NCBI RefSeq assembly: GCF_009857745.1
Contig: NZ_WWEN01000003.1
Coordinates: 248,001-312,000, forward strand
Length of the DNA: 64,000 bases
Reading direction: 5' to 3'
From: Thalassovita mangrovi
GTDB taxonomy: Bacteria; Pseudomonadota; Alphaproteobacteria; Rhodobacterales; Rhodobacteraceae
The notes beneath the pieces are model-generated. The model did not search any database, had not been told where the DNA came from, and was given only the letters and a program-made list of their open reading frames with translations. How positions within the stretch are numbered: position 1 is the stretch's first letter; every line of letters begins with the position of its first letter. Below are positions 1 to 8,370 of this stretch, piece by piece. Position numbers and translations under genes: made by a program.

Positions 1-123
1 GTGAATTATGGCGTAACTGATGAAACGACAGCGCGCGCGAAGGCAAGATAAATAATTGATCTGAATGCATTTTTCGCAATGCAGCGAAATCTGGCGAAAT
101 GTGTGAAAATCGACCTGGCCGTT
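1..123. other. AT-rich end of an integrated element (attachment-site arm)
   Basis: This stretch is visibly more AT-rich than everything to its right and holds no convincing gene. It contains an inverted repeat TGCATT/AATGCA (66-71 and 78-83). It also contains three A-tracts spaced about 10 bp apart (87-89, 97-99, 106-109), two of them inside exact GCGAAAT repeats at 84 and 94. Helically phased A-tracts bend DNA and are common next to recombinase sites. Because the tRNA fragment that follows is a 3' half in plus orientation, the element should lie to the left of this boundary. That reading is inference; no integrase gene is visible. Confidence 0.5.
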
Positions 124-168
124 CTTTTAATCAGTGGGTCGCAGGTTCGAATCCTGCACGGCTCACCA
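124..168 (+). pseudogene. 3' half of tRNA-Lys(UUU), probable att site
   Basis: From the anticodon loop (CTTTTAA at 124-130, anticodon TTT 126-128) to the encoded CCA (166-168), the sequence matches a bacterial tRNA-Lys 3' half. It has a T-arm of GCAGG-TTCGAAT-CCTGC (142-158) and acceptor strand ACGGCTC plus A. The 5' half is missing: 119-123 cannot pair with 131-135, and no GAGCCGT acceptor strand lies upstream. Site-specific integration into tRNA genes leaves exactly this fragment, running from the anticodon loop to the 3' end, at the distal junction. It is therefore read as an att scar, not a working tRNA. Confidence 0.8.
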
Positions 169-440
169 CTTACCAAATATCGATGATGACGCGATGCACC
201 TTCGGGTGCTGTTCGCGCGTCGTTGCGTTTGCTGGGATCAACCGGGATGCAGCGCGGCGGTGAAGATTCGCGCGGGCGCGGGGCGGTTCGGCGCTGCCGA
301 CGGAATAAGCCTCCAACTGTCATGAAACGATTGCCCGAGCCTTTATACTGCCCTTGGCCGCCCTTCTTGACACCGATCAAGGCGATGCAGCGGGGGCGGC
401 TGGTTTGCTAGGCGTTGTCTGACACGGAGCGAGGCAGGGA
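169..440. other. Non-coding spacer after the tRNA fragment
   Basis: No gene with convincing codon structure or a ribosome binding site is seen here. A short stable hairpin, GCACC-TTCG-GGTGC (196-209), lies about 28 bp past the tRNA CCA end and could have ended the original tRNA-Lys transcript, although no T-run follows. A purine-rich ribosome binding site for the ATPase gene (GAGCGAGGCAGGG) closes the region. Confidence 0.5.
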
Positions 441-3368
441 ATGACCCGCAGGATGCCGAAGGTTACACTGGCGCACAGGTCGGCTTCGGGCCGGGTGCGG
501 CTGCGTTGCCCCGCCCTGCGCGGACGGGCCCAGCATCAGGCCGCCGTCATCGCCGAGCTGCGGGCGCATCCCGGCGTGGCCTCGGTCGATCTGCGCGACG
601 GCACCGGCAGCATCGTCATTCAGGCCAGCTCTGCTGCCGAAACCGGGACGCTGATCGATCTGGTGCAAGCGGCCTATGTGAACCCGCATGCGGCCCGCCC
701 GCAGACCGAGGCGATCCCGACGGCGCCGGGAACCGGCAGCGCCACGGCATGGCACAGCCTGCCCGCCGAAACGGTGGCGCAGCGGCTGGGCGCGGACCCG
801 CAGACAGGGCTTGGCGCGGCGGAAGCGCGGGCGCGGCTGGCCCGCGACGGCGCCAACATGCTGCCGCAGCACCGCCGCCCGTCGCAATTTTCGATCCTCG
901 CCGAACAGTTCCAAAGCCTGCCAGTGGCGATGCTGGCAGGTTCCGCCGCCGTGTCGATGGTCACCGGCGGCGTGGCGGATGCGGCGGCGACGCTGGTGGT
1001 GGTGGCGATCAACGGGGTGTTCGGCTATGTCACCGAAGGCCAGGCCGAGGCGACGATGCACGCGCTGATCGACAGTTCCAGCGACAAGGTGACGGTGCTG
1101 CGCGACGGGCGCGAAACCGATCTGCGCGCCGCCGATATCGTGCGCGGCGATATCGTGCTGGCGCGGCCGGGCACGGTGGTGGCGGCGGATGCGCGGGTGC
1201 TGTCGGCCGAGCGGCTGAAGGTCGACGAATCCGCGCTGACCGGGGAAACCGAACCGGTGCGCAAGCTGCCCGACCTGGTGGTCGGCGAAGACACCCCGAT
1301 CGGCGACCGCCCGACCATGCTGCATGCCGGGACGCTGATCACCGAAGGGCGCGGCCGGGCCTTGGTGGTGGAAACCGGCGCCGACACGGCAGCGGCGCGG
1401 ATCGCTTTGCTGAGCCAGACCGCCAGCCGCCCGCGCGCGCCGGTGGAAACCGAGCTCGACGCGCTTGGCGCGCAGCTGGCCAAGCTGTCGCTCGCTGCCT
1501 GCGGGCTGTTCTTCGGCATCGGCTGGATGCGCGGCATCGGGCTGGCCGCGATATTGAAGGATGCCCTGGCGTTGGCGGTGGCGGCGGTGCCCGAGGGATT
1601 GCCGGTCGTCGCCACCACCACCATGTCGATCGGGCTGAAACGGATGGCGCGGCAGGGCGTCCTGGTGCGCCGGATCGACACCGTCGAAAGCCTGGGCGCG
1701 CTGCAGGTGCTGTGCCTGGACAAGACCGGGACGCTGACCCAGAACCGACTGCGGGTCAGCGATGTGATGACCGGGCTGGACCCCGACGCGCCCGGTTCCG
1801 GGGCGGCGCGGGCGATGCTGTTCCAGGTGGCGGCGCTGAACAACGACGCCCTGCCCGGCCCGGACGGCGCGCAGGGGTCATCGGGCACCGAACGCGCGGC
1901 GCTGGATGCCGCGCTGGCCGAGGGGCTGGATGTCGCCGCACTGCGCCGCGACCGGCCGCGCACACGGCTGATCGAACGCACGCCGGACCGGCCCTACATG
2001 GTCACGGTGCATGACGGCCCGGGGCCGAAAACCCTGGTCAAGGGCGCGCCGGAAACGGTGCTGGGCTTTTGCAGCCATATCTGGCTGGACGACGGGCCGG
2101 TGGCGCTGACCCCGGCACACCGGGCGCAGATCATCGCGGCGAACGACCTGCTGGCGGCGCGCCCGGCGCGGGTGCTGGGTTTCGCCTGCCGCAAGGCCGG
2201 GCTGCGCAAGGACGAACCAATGGGGCTGACCTGGCTGGGGCTGATGGCGATGTCCGACCCGCTGCGCCCCGGCGCGAAGGATTTCATCGCCGCGATGCAC
2301 CGCGCGGGCATCGACACGGTGATGATCACCGGCGATCAGGCCGCCACCGCCGGGGCCATCGCGCATGAGCTGAACCTGTCGAATGGCGGCCCGTTGCGGA
2401 TCGTCGACGCGCCGGAACTGTCGCGGATGGAGCCCGCGCTGCTGGGCGGCGTGGCGCGTAACGCGCATGTCTTCACCCGGGTCAGCGCGCCGCAGAAGCT
2501 GGCCATCGTCAAGGCGTTGCAATCGAGCGGCGCGGTGGTCGGGATGACCGGCGACGGGGTCAATGACGGCCCGGCGCTGAAGGCGGCCAACGTGGGCATC
2601 GCGATGGGCGCCAGCGGCACCGACCTGGCCCGCGACGTCGCCAATGTGGTGATCCGCGACGACGAGCTGACCACCCTGATCGAGGCGGTGTCGCAGGGCC
2701 GCGCGGTGTACCGCAACATCCGCCGAGCGCTGGAATTCCTGGTCACCACCAACCTGTCGGAAATCGCCGTCGGCATCGCCGAGGCGATCCACGGCCCCGG
2801 CGAATTGGAAACGCCGATGGAACTGCTGTGGATCAACCTGGTCAGCGACGTGTTGCCGGGGCTGGGCCTGGCGCTGGCCGATCCCGATCCCGACGCGATG
2901 GAACGCCCGCCGCGCGATCCCGGCGAACCGGTCATCCCGCCGCATGATTTCCGCCGCATGGCGACCGACAGCACGATGATCGCGGCGTCGTCGCTGGCGG
3001 CGCATTTCGCCGGGCTGGCGCGCCATGGCCCCGGCCCGCAAACCCGCAGCATGACCTTCCTGTCGCTGTCGCTGGGGCAGCTGCTCTATGCCCTGACCTG
3101 CCAGCGCGGCGACATCCGCAAACTGCGGCCCGATCACCTGCTGGAAAACAAGGTGCTGGACGCAGCGCTGCTGACCTCGGCGGGCACCGCCGTGCTGCCG
3201 TTCTTCGTGCCGCCGCTGCGGCGGCTGCTGGGCATCGCGCCCATCAGCCCGGTCAGCGCCGCCATATCGCTTGCCGCCGCCGCGGCGCCGGCCGCTGCGG
3301 TGCTGGCGCGGCGCGGCGTCCAGATCGAATTCGAAACCCTGGAGGGGAAACCATGCGAAACTTCATGA
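441..3368 (+). CDS. P-type cation-translocating ATPase (P2-like) with N-terminal HMA-like domain
   Basis: A 975-residue membrane pump that should couple ATP hydrolysis to cation transport. All the hallmarks are present: actuator TGE at 267-269, M4 motif PEGLP at 384-388, phosphorylation site DKTGTLT with Asp427, and hinge GDGVND at 704-709. PEGLP in M4 and the WINLVSD stretch in M6 place it with P2-type (Ca/Mg/Na-like) pumps, not the CPx heavy-metal class. The first 75 or so residues look like an HMA-type fold but lack the CxxC metal site. Its last 16 bp overlap the following SAM-synthetase-like gene, so the two are co-transcribed. The substrate cannot be read from sequence. Related ATPases accompany HMA2 and DUF5132 proteins, as here. 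Confidence 0.9.
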   Translation: MTRRMPKVTLAHRSASGRVRLRCPALRGRAQHQAAVIAELRAHPGVASVDLRDGTGSIVIQASSAAETGTLIDLVQAAYVNPHAARPQTEAIPTAPGTGSATAWHSLPAETVAQRLGADPQTGLGAAEARARLARDGANMLPQHRRPSQFSILAEQFQSLPVAMLAGSAAVSMVTGGVADAAATLVVVAINGVFGYVTEGQAEATMHALIDSSSDKVTVLRDGRETDLRAADIVRGDIVLARPGTVVAADARVLSAERLKVDESALTGETEPVRKLPDLVVGEDTPIGDRPTMLHAGTLITEGRGRALVVETGADTAAARIALLSQTASRPRAPVETELDALGAQLAKLSLAACGLFFGIGWMRGIGLAAILKDALALAVAAVPEGLPVVATTTMSIGLKRMARQGVLVRRIDTVESLGALQVLCLDKTGTLTQNRLRVSDVMTGLDPDAPGSGAARAMLFQVAALNNDALPGPDGAQGSSGTERAALDAALAEGLDVAALRRDRPRTRLIERTPDRPYMVTVHDGPGPKTLVKGAPETVLGFCSHIWLDDGPVALTPAHRAQIIAANDLLAARPARVLGFACRKAGLRKDEPMGLTWLGLMAMSDPLRPGAKDFIAAMHRAGIDTVMITGDQAATAGAIAHELNLSNGGPLRIVDAPELSRMEPALLGGVARNAHVFTRVSAPQKLAIVKALQSSGAVVGMTGDGVNDGPALKAANVGIAMGASGTDLARDVANVVIRDDELTTLIEAVSQGRAVYRNIRRALEFLVTTNLSEIAVGIAEAIHGPGELETPMELLWINLVSDVLPGLGLALADPDPDAMERPPRDPGEPVIPPHDFRRMATDSTMIAASSLAAHFAGLARHGPGPQTRSMTFLSLSLGQLLYALTCQRGDIRKLRPDHLLENKVLDAALLTSAGTAVLPFFVPPLRRLLGIAPISPVSAAISLAAAAAPAAAVLARRGVQIEFETLEGKPCETS

Positions 3369-4492
3369 TGACATCTGAAGCGGTGACCGAGGGGCATCCG
3401 GACAAGCTGTGCGATCAGATCAGCGACGCGGTGATCGACGCCTGCCTCGCCACCGGGTCGCGCGCCGGGGTCACCGCCGAATGCGCGATGGCGACCGGGG
3501 TGACCTTCCTGTCGGTGCGGTCGGGGGCCGAGCTGCCGGTGGATTTCGCCGCCCTGGCGCGCCGCGTCATGTCCGAGGCGGGGTATGAGCAGAAGAAACG
3601 CGGCCGGGTGCCCACCGTGATGCTGGAACTGTCGCATGATCCCGATCTCGAGGCCGAGGCGCTGGCGCCGGGGCGCGCACGTCACATGGTGACCGCCTTC
3701 GGCTATGCCTGTTCGGGCAATGACACCGCCATGCCGCTGCCGATCCTCGCCGCGCACCGGATCGCCCGGGCGCTGGACGCGGCGCGGCGCGATCAGCGGT
3801 TGTCCTGGCTGTCCCCCGACGCCCAGGCGCAGGTGGCGGTGCGGTTCGAAGACCGCCGCCCCGTGGGGCTGAGCGCCATTGCCCTGACCGTGGGTGCGCA
3901 TGACGCGCCCCCCATCGAGGCGATGCGCGAAGCGCTGCGGGCCGAGGCGGTCGACCCGGCGCTGGAAGGGCTGGGCCTGGGGATCGACGCGGATACCCGT
4001 TTCGTGGTCTTCCCCGCCCATGGCGAGGCCGGGCCGGAGATTCATTCCGGCCTGACCGGGCGCAAATCGGCCGACGATTTCTATGGCAGCCTGACCCGGC
4101 GCAGCGGATCGGCGCTGAGCGGCAAGGACCCGTCGCGGATCGACCGCATCGCCAGCTACGCGGCGCGGCAGGCGGCGCGCTGCGTGATCGCCGCCGGGCT
4201 GGCCTGGGAATGCGAAGTGCAGCTGTCCTATATCGTCGGCGACGAAGCCCCGGCCAGCGTCGAGGTCGACACCTATCAAAGCGGAAGCATCGAGGATGCC
4301 GAGATTTCCCGCCGCCTGCGCGAGGTGTTCGATTTCCGGGTCGGCGCCATCGCCGAGCGGATGGATCTGTGGCGGTTGCCCGCGATGCGGGACGGAAGGT
4401 TCTACCGCGATTTCGCGCGTTACGGCCATATGGGGCGGGACGAACTGTCGCCGCCCTGGGAAGACGTCGATTTGGCGGATCGCTTGGCCTGA
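3353..4492 (+). CDS. Divergent S-adenosylmethionine synthetase paralogue (MetK-like)
   Basis: A 379-residue protein aligning along its whole length with MetK, which makes S-adenosylmethionine from methionine and ATP. Retained are GHPDK (His15, Asp17, Lys18), Glu43, GLTGRK (233-238), GKDP (257-260) and the following Asp-Arg. The normally invariant GDQG box before FGYA is lost: the position of E. coli Asp118 is His111, and the Lys165 position is Gln158. The start lies inside the preceding ATPase gene (16-bp overlap, shared ribosome binding site AGGGGAAA). It may be a specialised or inactive MAT rather than the housekeeping copy. The start could also be the Met at codon 5 or 6. Confidence 0.8.
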   Translation: MRNFMMTSEAVTEGHPDKLCDQISDAVIDACLATGSRAGVTAECAMATGVTFLSVRSGAELPVDFAALARRVMSEAGYEQKKRGRVPTVMLELSHDPDLEAEALAPGRARHMVTAFGYACSGNDTAMPLPILAAHRIARALDAARRDQRLSWLSPDAQAQVAVRFEDRRPVGLSAIALTVGAHDAPPIEAMREALRAEAVDPALEGLGLGIDADTRFVVFPAHGEAGPEIHSGLTGRKSADDFYGSLTRRSGSALSGKDPSRIDRIASYAARQAARCVIAAGLAWECEVQLSYIVGDEAPASVEVDTYQSGSIEDAEISRRLREVFDFRVGAIAERMDLWRLPAMRDGRFYRDFARYGHMGRDELSPPWEDVDLADRLA

Positions 4493-4499
4493 AACCGGA

Positions 4500-4991
4500 T
4501 CAGCCCCGCTTCGCGGTCCTGTCGAGCAAGGAAAGCGCACCCAGTGCCAGCGTCGTCGCCGGTCCGGCGATCCGGCCCCGGCCAAGCTGCACCACCGCGC
4601 CACCGATCAGTGCCAGGGCGATGGCGGTGCGCAGGTCCAGCGCGTTGCCGGTCTTGTCCTTCAGCCCCAGATCGGCCTGCATCAGCCCCATCTGCAGCAC
4701 CTGGTTGACCGGCGGCGCCTGCGGCTTTTCGCCGATCCTGGCGAAACCGCGCGTGGCGGCCTCCTTCAGCACCTCCGCTATGGGGCTGTGGCTTTCGACG
4801 ATGACGCTGCCGGTATTGGGCCGCACCTGCGCCCGCAGCACCCCGGGAACCGAGGCGAAGCTGTCCGCCAGCCGGGCCAGCGCGTCATGTCCCGCGGGCG
4901 TGTCGAGCTTCAGCCGCGCGCGGTGGCGGCTGGCATGGATCAACTGCAGCTTGACCGGGTCCGCCGCGTCGCCGGTCCGGTCATCCAGCAT
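4500..4991 (-). CDS. HMA2-like small membrane-associated protein
   Basis: 163 residues. The N-terminal half (about 14-85) has the beta-alpha-beta pattern and the HxSxHRxRLKL-like opening also found at the start of the neighbouring ATPase, but no CxxC metal ligands. This fits the HMA2-type domain. The C-terminal half carries one or two hydrophobic segments (about 120-155). The start is the ATG that overlaps the end of the upstream gene by 11 bp, so the two are translationally coupled. It converges on the MetK-like gene with only 7 bp between stop codons. A role in tuning the ATPase is inferred from context only. Confidence 0.7.
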   Translation of the reverse strand: MLDDRTGDAADPVKLQLIHASRHRARLKLDTPAGHDALARLADSFASVPGVLRAQVRPNTGSVIVESHSPIAEVLKEAATRGFARIGEKPQAPPVNQVLQMGLMQADLGLKDKTGNALDLRTAIALALIGGAVVQLGRGRIAGPATTLALGALSLLDRTAKRG

Positions 4992-5250
4992 TGGTCCCGG
5001 CCGCTTCCGGTTCGGTTTCGCCCTCGGCGCGCTCGGCTTCCATTTCCTCGCGCACCTCGGCGATGATGTCTTCCATGCTTTCATAGGCTTCGGCGCCGGC
5101 CTTGCGGAATTCGTCGAAGGCGACAGCGCCGGTGCGCATCCCGGCCCGGACGATCGGGCGCCCGGCGCGGCCAAGCGCCACGGCGACGCCGGGGATCAGC
5201 ATGACGGCGCCGACCGCGACAGCGGCTCCCAGGAAAAAACTCTTGTTCAT
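4981..5250 (-). CDS. Small DUF5132-type membrane protein
   Basis: 89 residues: one N-terminal transmembrane segment (about 5-27) rich in Gly, Ala and Val, a basic amphipathic stretch, then a highly acidic tail (about 50-89). Size and layout match the DUF5132-type proteins encoded beside HMA2 and P-type ATPase genes. An AGGAG ribosome binding site precedes the ATG. It is the first gene of a two-gene minus-strand unit. Molecular function is unknown; a small regulatory partner of the pump is a reasonable guess. Confidence 0.65.
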   Translation of the reverse strand: MNKSFFLGAAVAVGAVMLIPGVAVALGRAGRPIVRAGMRTGAVAFDEFRKAGAEAYESMEDIIAEVREEMEAERAEGETEPEAAGTNAG

Positions 5251-5360
5251 ATCGGGGCTCCTGGCGACAGGGAAAAATGATCTTGAGCGAGGTCAGCGTA
5301 GGAGCCACGTGCCAAACAGGCAATGGTTTTTTCCGGTAAAAAGGTCGCGATGCGCCGCCC

Positions 5361-6530
5361 CTAGCGGCGCAGATATTCCGCCGCCGCGCGCCCGGCCCAG
5401 CGGCCGGTCGCCAGGCAGCCGGTCAGCAGGTATCCCCCGGTCGGCGCTTCCCAATCGAGCATCTCACCGGCAACGAAAGTACCGGGCCGCGCTTTCAGCA
5501 TCAGCCCGCCGTCCAGCGCTTTGAAGCGTACCCCGCCGGCGGTGGAAATCGCCTCGTCCATCGGGCGCGGACCGACCAGCGGCACCGGCAGATTCTTCAG
5601 CACCGGCGCGATGTCGGACGGCAGCGGCCGGGCAAATTCCATGATCAAGGCGAGCTTCACCGGGTCCAGCCGCAGACCCTTGCGCAACCGGTTCTTCAGG
5701 CTCTGTTTCGGCCCGATCCGGTCCAGCCGGGCGCGGATATCGTCCTCCGACAGGTCCGGCAGCAGGTCGATCCGCAGCCCCGCCCCCTCGCGCAGGGCGC
5801 GCGACACGGCATAGATGCCACCGCCCTCCAGCCCGCGTTCGGAAATCACGCATTCGGCGCGCACGTGTTCCTCGCCCGCCTTCAGAACGACATTCTTCAA
5901 CGGCTGACCGAACTGCGCGGCCATGTGATCCGACCAGTCGACGATGAATCCCATATTGGCGGGCCGGAACGGCGCCAGGGAGCCCGCATCGAACAGACCG
6001 GCCCATTGCCCGTCCGATCCCAGCCGCGCCCAGCTGGCGCCGCCGCAGGCCAGCACGCAGATGTCGGGCCGCAATTCCTTCGCCCCCTCGGGCGTGTCGA
6101 AACCGAAATCCTCGTCCCAGGACACCCAAGCCCAGCGCGTCCTGATCTCCACCCCCATCTGCGCCAGCCGCCCCAGCCAGGCCCTGAGCAACGGCGAGGC
6201 CTTCATCGCCCTGGGAAACACCCGGCCCGAGGACCCGGTGAACAAGTCCTGCCCCAGCCCTTCGGCCCAAGCCTGCACCTGCTCCGGCCCGAATGCGCGC
6301 AGCATCGGTTCAAGCACCGGCGCCGCATCCCCATAGGCGGCCAGGAAGCGCTCGAACCCTTCCGCCTTGGTCAGGTTCAGCCCCGATTTCCCCGCCATCA
6401 GGAATTTGCGCGCCACCGAGGGCTTGGCCTCGGCCACCACCACCTTGTGACCGGCCCGCGCCAGCTCCTCGGCCGCCATCAACCCGGCGGGCCCCGCCCC
6501 GATCACCAATGCCGCGATGCGTTCCGCCAC
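5361..6530 (-). CDS. NAD(P)/FAD-dependent flavoprotein, TIGR03862 (HI0933-like) type
   Basis: 389 residues beginning with a dinucleotide-binding motif GAGPAGL (11-17) and the family signature KFLMAGKSGLNLTKAE near residue 43. A second conserved region near the C-terminus (STAGGV, then FVAGEMLDWEAPTGGYLL) closes the FAD site. This is the BaiN/HI0933-like oxidoreductase family; its physiological substrate is not established. The gene stands alone on the minus strand, 110 bp from the DUF5132-type gene. Confidence 0.88.
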   Translation of the reverse strand: MAERIAALVIGAGPAGLMAAEELARAGHKVVVAEAKPSVARKFLMAGKSGLNLTKAEGFERFLAAYGDAAPVLEPMLRAFGPEQVQAWAEGLGQDLFTGSSGRVFPRAMKASPLLRAWLGRLAQMGVEIRTRWAWVSWDEDFGFDTPEGAKELRPDICVLACGGASWARLGSDGQWAGLFDAGSLAPFRPANMGFIVDWSDHMAAQFGQPLKNVVLKAGEEHVRAECVISERGLEGGGIYAVSRALREGAGLRIDLLPDLSEDDIRARLDRIGPKQSLKNRLRKGLRLDPVKLALIMEFARPLPSDIAPVLKNLPVPLVGPRPMDEAISTAGGVRFKALDGGLMLKARPGTFVAGEMLDWEAPTGGYLLTGCLATGRWAGRAAAEYLRR

Positions 6531-6609
6531 GCCCGATCCCCTTGCCAGCGGCCCCTAGCGGCCGCAAACTCCGTCATGCCGCGCCGAGATGCCAGGAACA
6601 AGCCCCGCG

Positions 6610-6906
6610 ATGCCCGACGATCCGATCTGCCCGCTATGTGACCGCCCCATTCCAAGCGATGCGAAACAAAGCCTGCATCACCTGGTGCCCCGTCTGAAAG
6701 GCGGCAGGAACGGCCCCACCGTGCTGCTGCACCAGATCTGCCACAACGAGATTCACGCCACGCTGAGCGAGGCCGAACTCGCCCGCGACTACAACACCAT
6801 CGCGGCGCTCAAATCGCATCCCCGGCTCGCCCGCTTCATCGCCTGGGTCGCCAAACGCCCGCCCGGCTTCCATTCCAAGACCCCCGGCCCGCGCAGAAAA
6901 CGCTGA
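6610..6906 (+). CDS. Small HNH-like zinc protein
   Basis: 98 residues from the ATG at 6610, which has AGGAA 11 bp upstream; an ATG at 6589 would add 7 residues. A CPLC pair (residues 7-10), an HH dyad (about 27-28), and a HQICHNEIH motif (about 46-54) make the Cys-Cys/His-His arrangement of the HNH (beta-beta-alpha metal) fold. The C-terminus is basic (PGPRRKR). Such proteins are annotated as HNH endonucleases, but nuclease activity is not shown by sequence alone. A hairpin repeat follows directly. Confidence 0.75.
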   Translation: MPDDPICPLCDRPIPSDAKQSLHHLVPRLKGGRNGPTVLLHQICHNEIHATLSEAELARDYNTIAALKSHPRLARFIAWVAKRPPGFHSKTPGPRRKR

Positions 6907-6910
6907 TCGG

Positions 6911-7005
6911 TTTCTTCTTGGCCCAAATACTCTGGGGGAGTCGCCCGGCACGGGCGGCGGGGGCAGCGCCCCCCATCCGCTTCGCCGTTCAGGCGAAGCC
7001 CCCCC
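6911..7005. repeat. Intergenic GC-rich hairpin repeat, copy 1
   Basis: Lies between the convergent HNH-like and crotonase genes. It consists of a CTTCTTGGCCCAAATA lead, then GGGGGAGTCGCCC, a hairpin (GCCC-GGCAC-GGGC), a second hairpin (GGGGGC-AGC-GCCCCC), and a third (GCTTCGCC-GTTCA-GGCGAAGC). The same building blocks recur at 14600, 41660 and 61961. Its position suggests a bidirectional transcript end. Confidence 0.8.
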
Positions 7006-7021
7006 TCCAAGGCATACGAGA

Positions 7022-7627
7022 TCAGCGGCACATCTCCTTGATCCCCGCCGCGATCTCGGGCTTCGCCGCCAGGGTATCCGCCGCGATCTCGCGCGCGGCT
7101 TCCACCACGTCGCCCTCGATCAGCCGGTCCACCAGCCCGAAGCGCAGCGCCTCCTCGGCGGTGATCTTCTGCCCGCCCATCAGGATCAGCTTGGTCCGCG
7201 CCGGGCCGATCAGCGCCGCCATGCGCCCCGGGTCGGATGGCTGCGGCAGGTAGCCCAGCTTCATCACCGGATAGAAGAACTTCGCCCCCGGCACCGCCAG
7301 CCGGATATCGCAGGCCAGCACCATGCCGTTGGCGCCGCCCGCCAGCGTGCCGTTCAGCGCCGCGATGGTCAGCCCCGGCAGCGCCGCGATGGCGCCCGAC
7401 AGCCGTTCCCACAACGGCGAGGTGGCAAGCCCCGCCTTGGCCGCCTCAAGATCTGCGCCGGCGCTGAACACCTTGCCCTCACCGGTCAGCACCAGAACCC
7501 GCGCGTCCCGAGCGCTTTCCGCGATCTCGCACAGCCGTTCCAGCATCTCGGCGGTCAGCGAATTGGCCTTGTCGGGGCGGTTGATCGTCACGATCCACAG
7601 CCCGCCGTCCTTTTCCAGCCCGATCAT
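7022..7627 (-). CDS. Enoyl-CoA hydratase/isomerase family protein (short)
   Basis: 201 residues of the crotonase fold, which binds acyl-CoA thioesters and stabilises an enolate. The oxyanion-hole segments are visible: SAGADL (about 54-59) and GGANGMVLACD (about 99-109). It is about 50 residues shorter than typical family members (around 255), lacking much of the C-terminal helical part. The ATG overlaps the TGA of the upstream SDR gene (ATGA), so the two are co-translated. The substrate is unknown. Confidence 0.82.
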   Translation of the reverse strand: MIGLEKDGGLWIVTINRPDKANSLTAEMLERLCEIAESARDARVLVLTGEGKVFSAGADLEAAKAGLATSPLWERLSGAIAALPGLTIAALNGTLAGGANGMVLACDIRLAVPGAKFFYPVMKLGYLPQPSDPGRMAALIGPARTKLILMGGQKITAEEALRFGLVDRLIEGDVVEAAREIAADTLAAKPEIAAGIKEMCR

Positions 7628-8370
7628 ATCAGCCCCACCTTTCTGCGAATCCCCTCGTCGCGCAGCGACACTTCCTGCCCGCACAACCCGTCGCCCGCCG
7701 GGCCGCACATCCACATCAGGCATTTCGCCGGCCATTCGGGCGGAATGTGGTCTTCCCAGTTCAGCTCGGACACCTTGTTGACGCCGCTGGCCTTGATTTC
7801 GCGCTGCATCTGGGTGGCCACCGTGCCCGGCGACAGGCCCATGATGCGGATGCCGTTGTCGCGGCATTCAAGGTCGGCGCAGCGGGTCAGCATCGCCGCC
7901 CCGGCCTTGGAACTGCAATAATGGCTCCAGCCTTCCAGCGGGTTATGCGCAGCCCCCGAAGAGATGGTGATGACGGTGCCCTGGCCCCGCTCGACCATGC
8001 CGGGCAGCACCGCGCGCATGCCGTTGAACACGCCCTTGAGGTTGATGTCGATGGCGCTGCCCCAGCCGTCGGCATCGGCGGTCAGGATCGAGGCGATCGG
8101 TTCGATCACCCCGGCATTATTGATCAGGATATCCACCGGCCCGAACCGGTCCCCGGCCGCCGCCACGGCGGTTTGCATGTCGCCGTAATCGGCCACGTCG
8201 CCGGTCACCGCCAGCCCGCCGATTTCCTCGGCGATCTTGCCGATTTCACCGCCCGATCGGGCCATCAGCACCACATTGGCCCCGGCCGCCGCGAATTCCC
8301 TTGCCGCCGCCGCACCGATGCCGCGGCTGGCCCCGGTGATCAGCACGGTCCGATCTTTTACGTCGCTCAT
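7624..8370 (-). CDS. SDR-family NAD(P)-dependent oxidoreductase
   Basis: 248 residues of a classical short-chain dehydrogenase. The cofactor motif TGASRGIG is at 12-19, NNAG near 85, catalytic Ser137 or Ser138, and Tyr151 with Lys155 (YCSSK). Coupling to a crotonase-family gene suggests a 3-hydroxyacyl-CoA or similar acyl substrate, but that is inference. It is transcribed away from the DUF2125 gene, sharing a 125-bp divergent promoter region. Confidence 0.88.
   Translation of the reverse strand: MSDVKDRTVLITGASRGIGAAAAREFAAAGANVVLMARSGGEIGKIAEEIGGLAVTGDVADYGDMQTAVAAAGDRFGPVDILINNAGVIEPIASILTADADGWGSAIDINLKGVFNGMRAVLPGMVERGQGTVITISSGAAHNPLEGWSHYCSSKAGAAMLTRCADLECRDNGIRIMGLSPGTVATQMQREIKASGVNKVSELNWEDHIPPEWPAKCLMWMCGPAGDGLCGQEVSLRDEGIRRKVGLI

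Noticed and set aside
6-380. Minus-strand reading frame of 124 residues containing RIRTCDPLIKRT
   Set aside because: This peptide is the familiar false translation of a tRNA 3' end (here the tRNA-Lys fragment) and carries no gene-like features.
3300-3360. SAM riboswitch for the MetK-like gene
   Set aside because: The start lies inside the ATPase gene with no room for an aptamer, and no SAM motif is seen.
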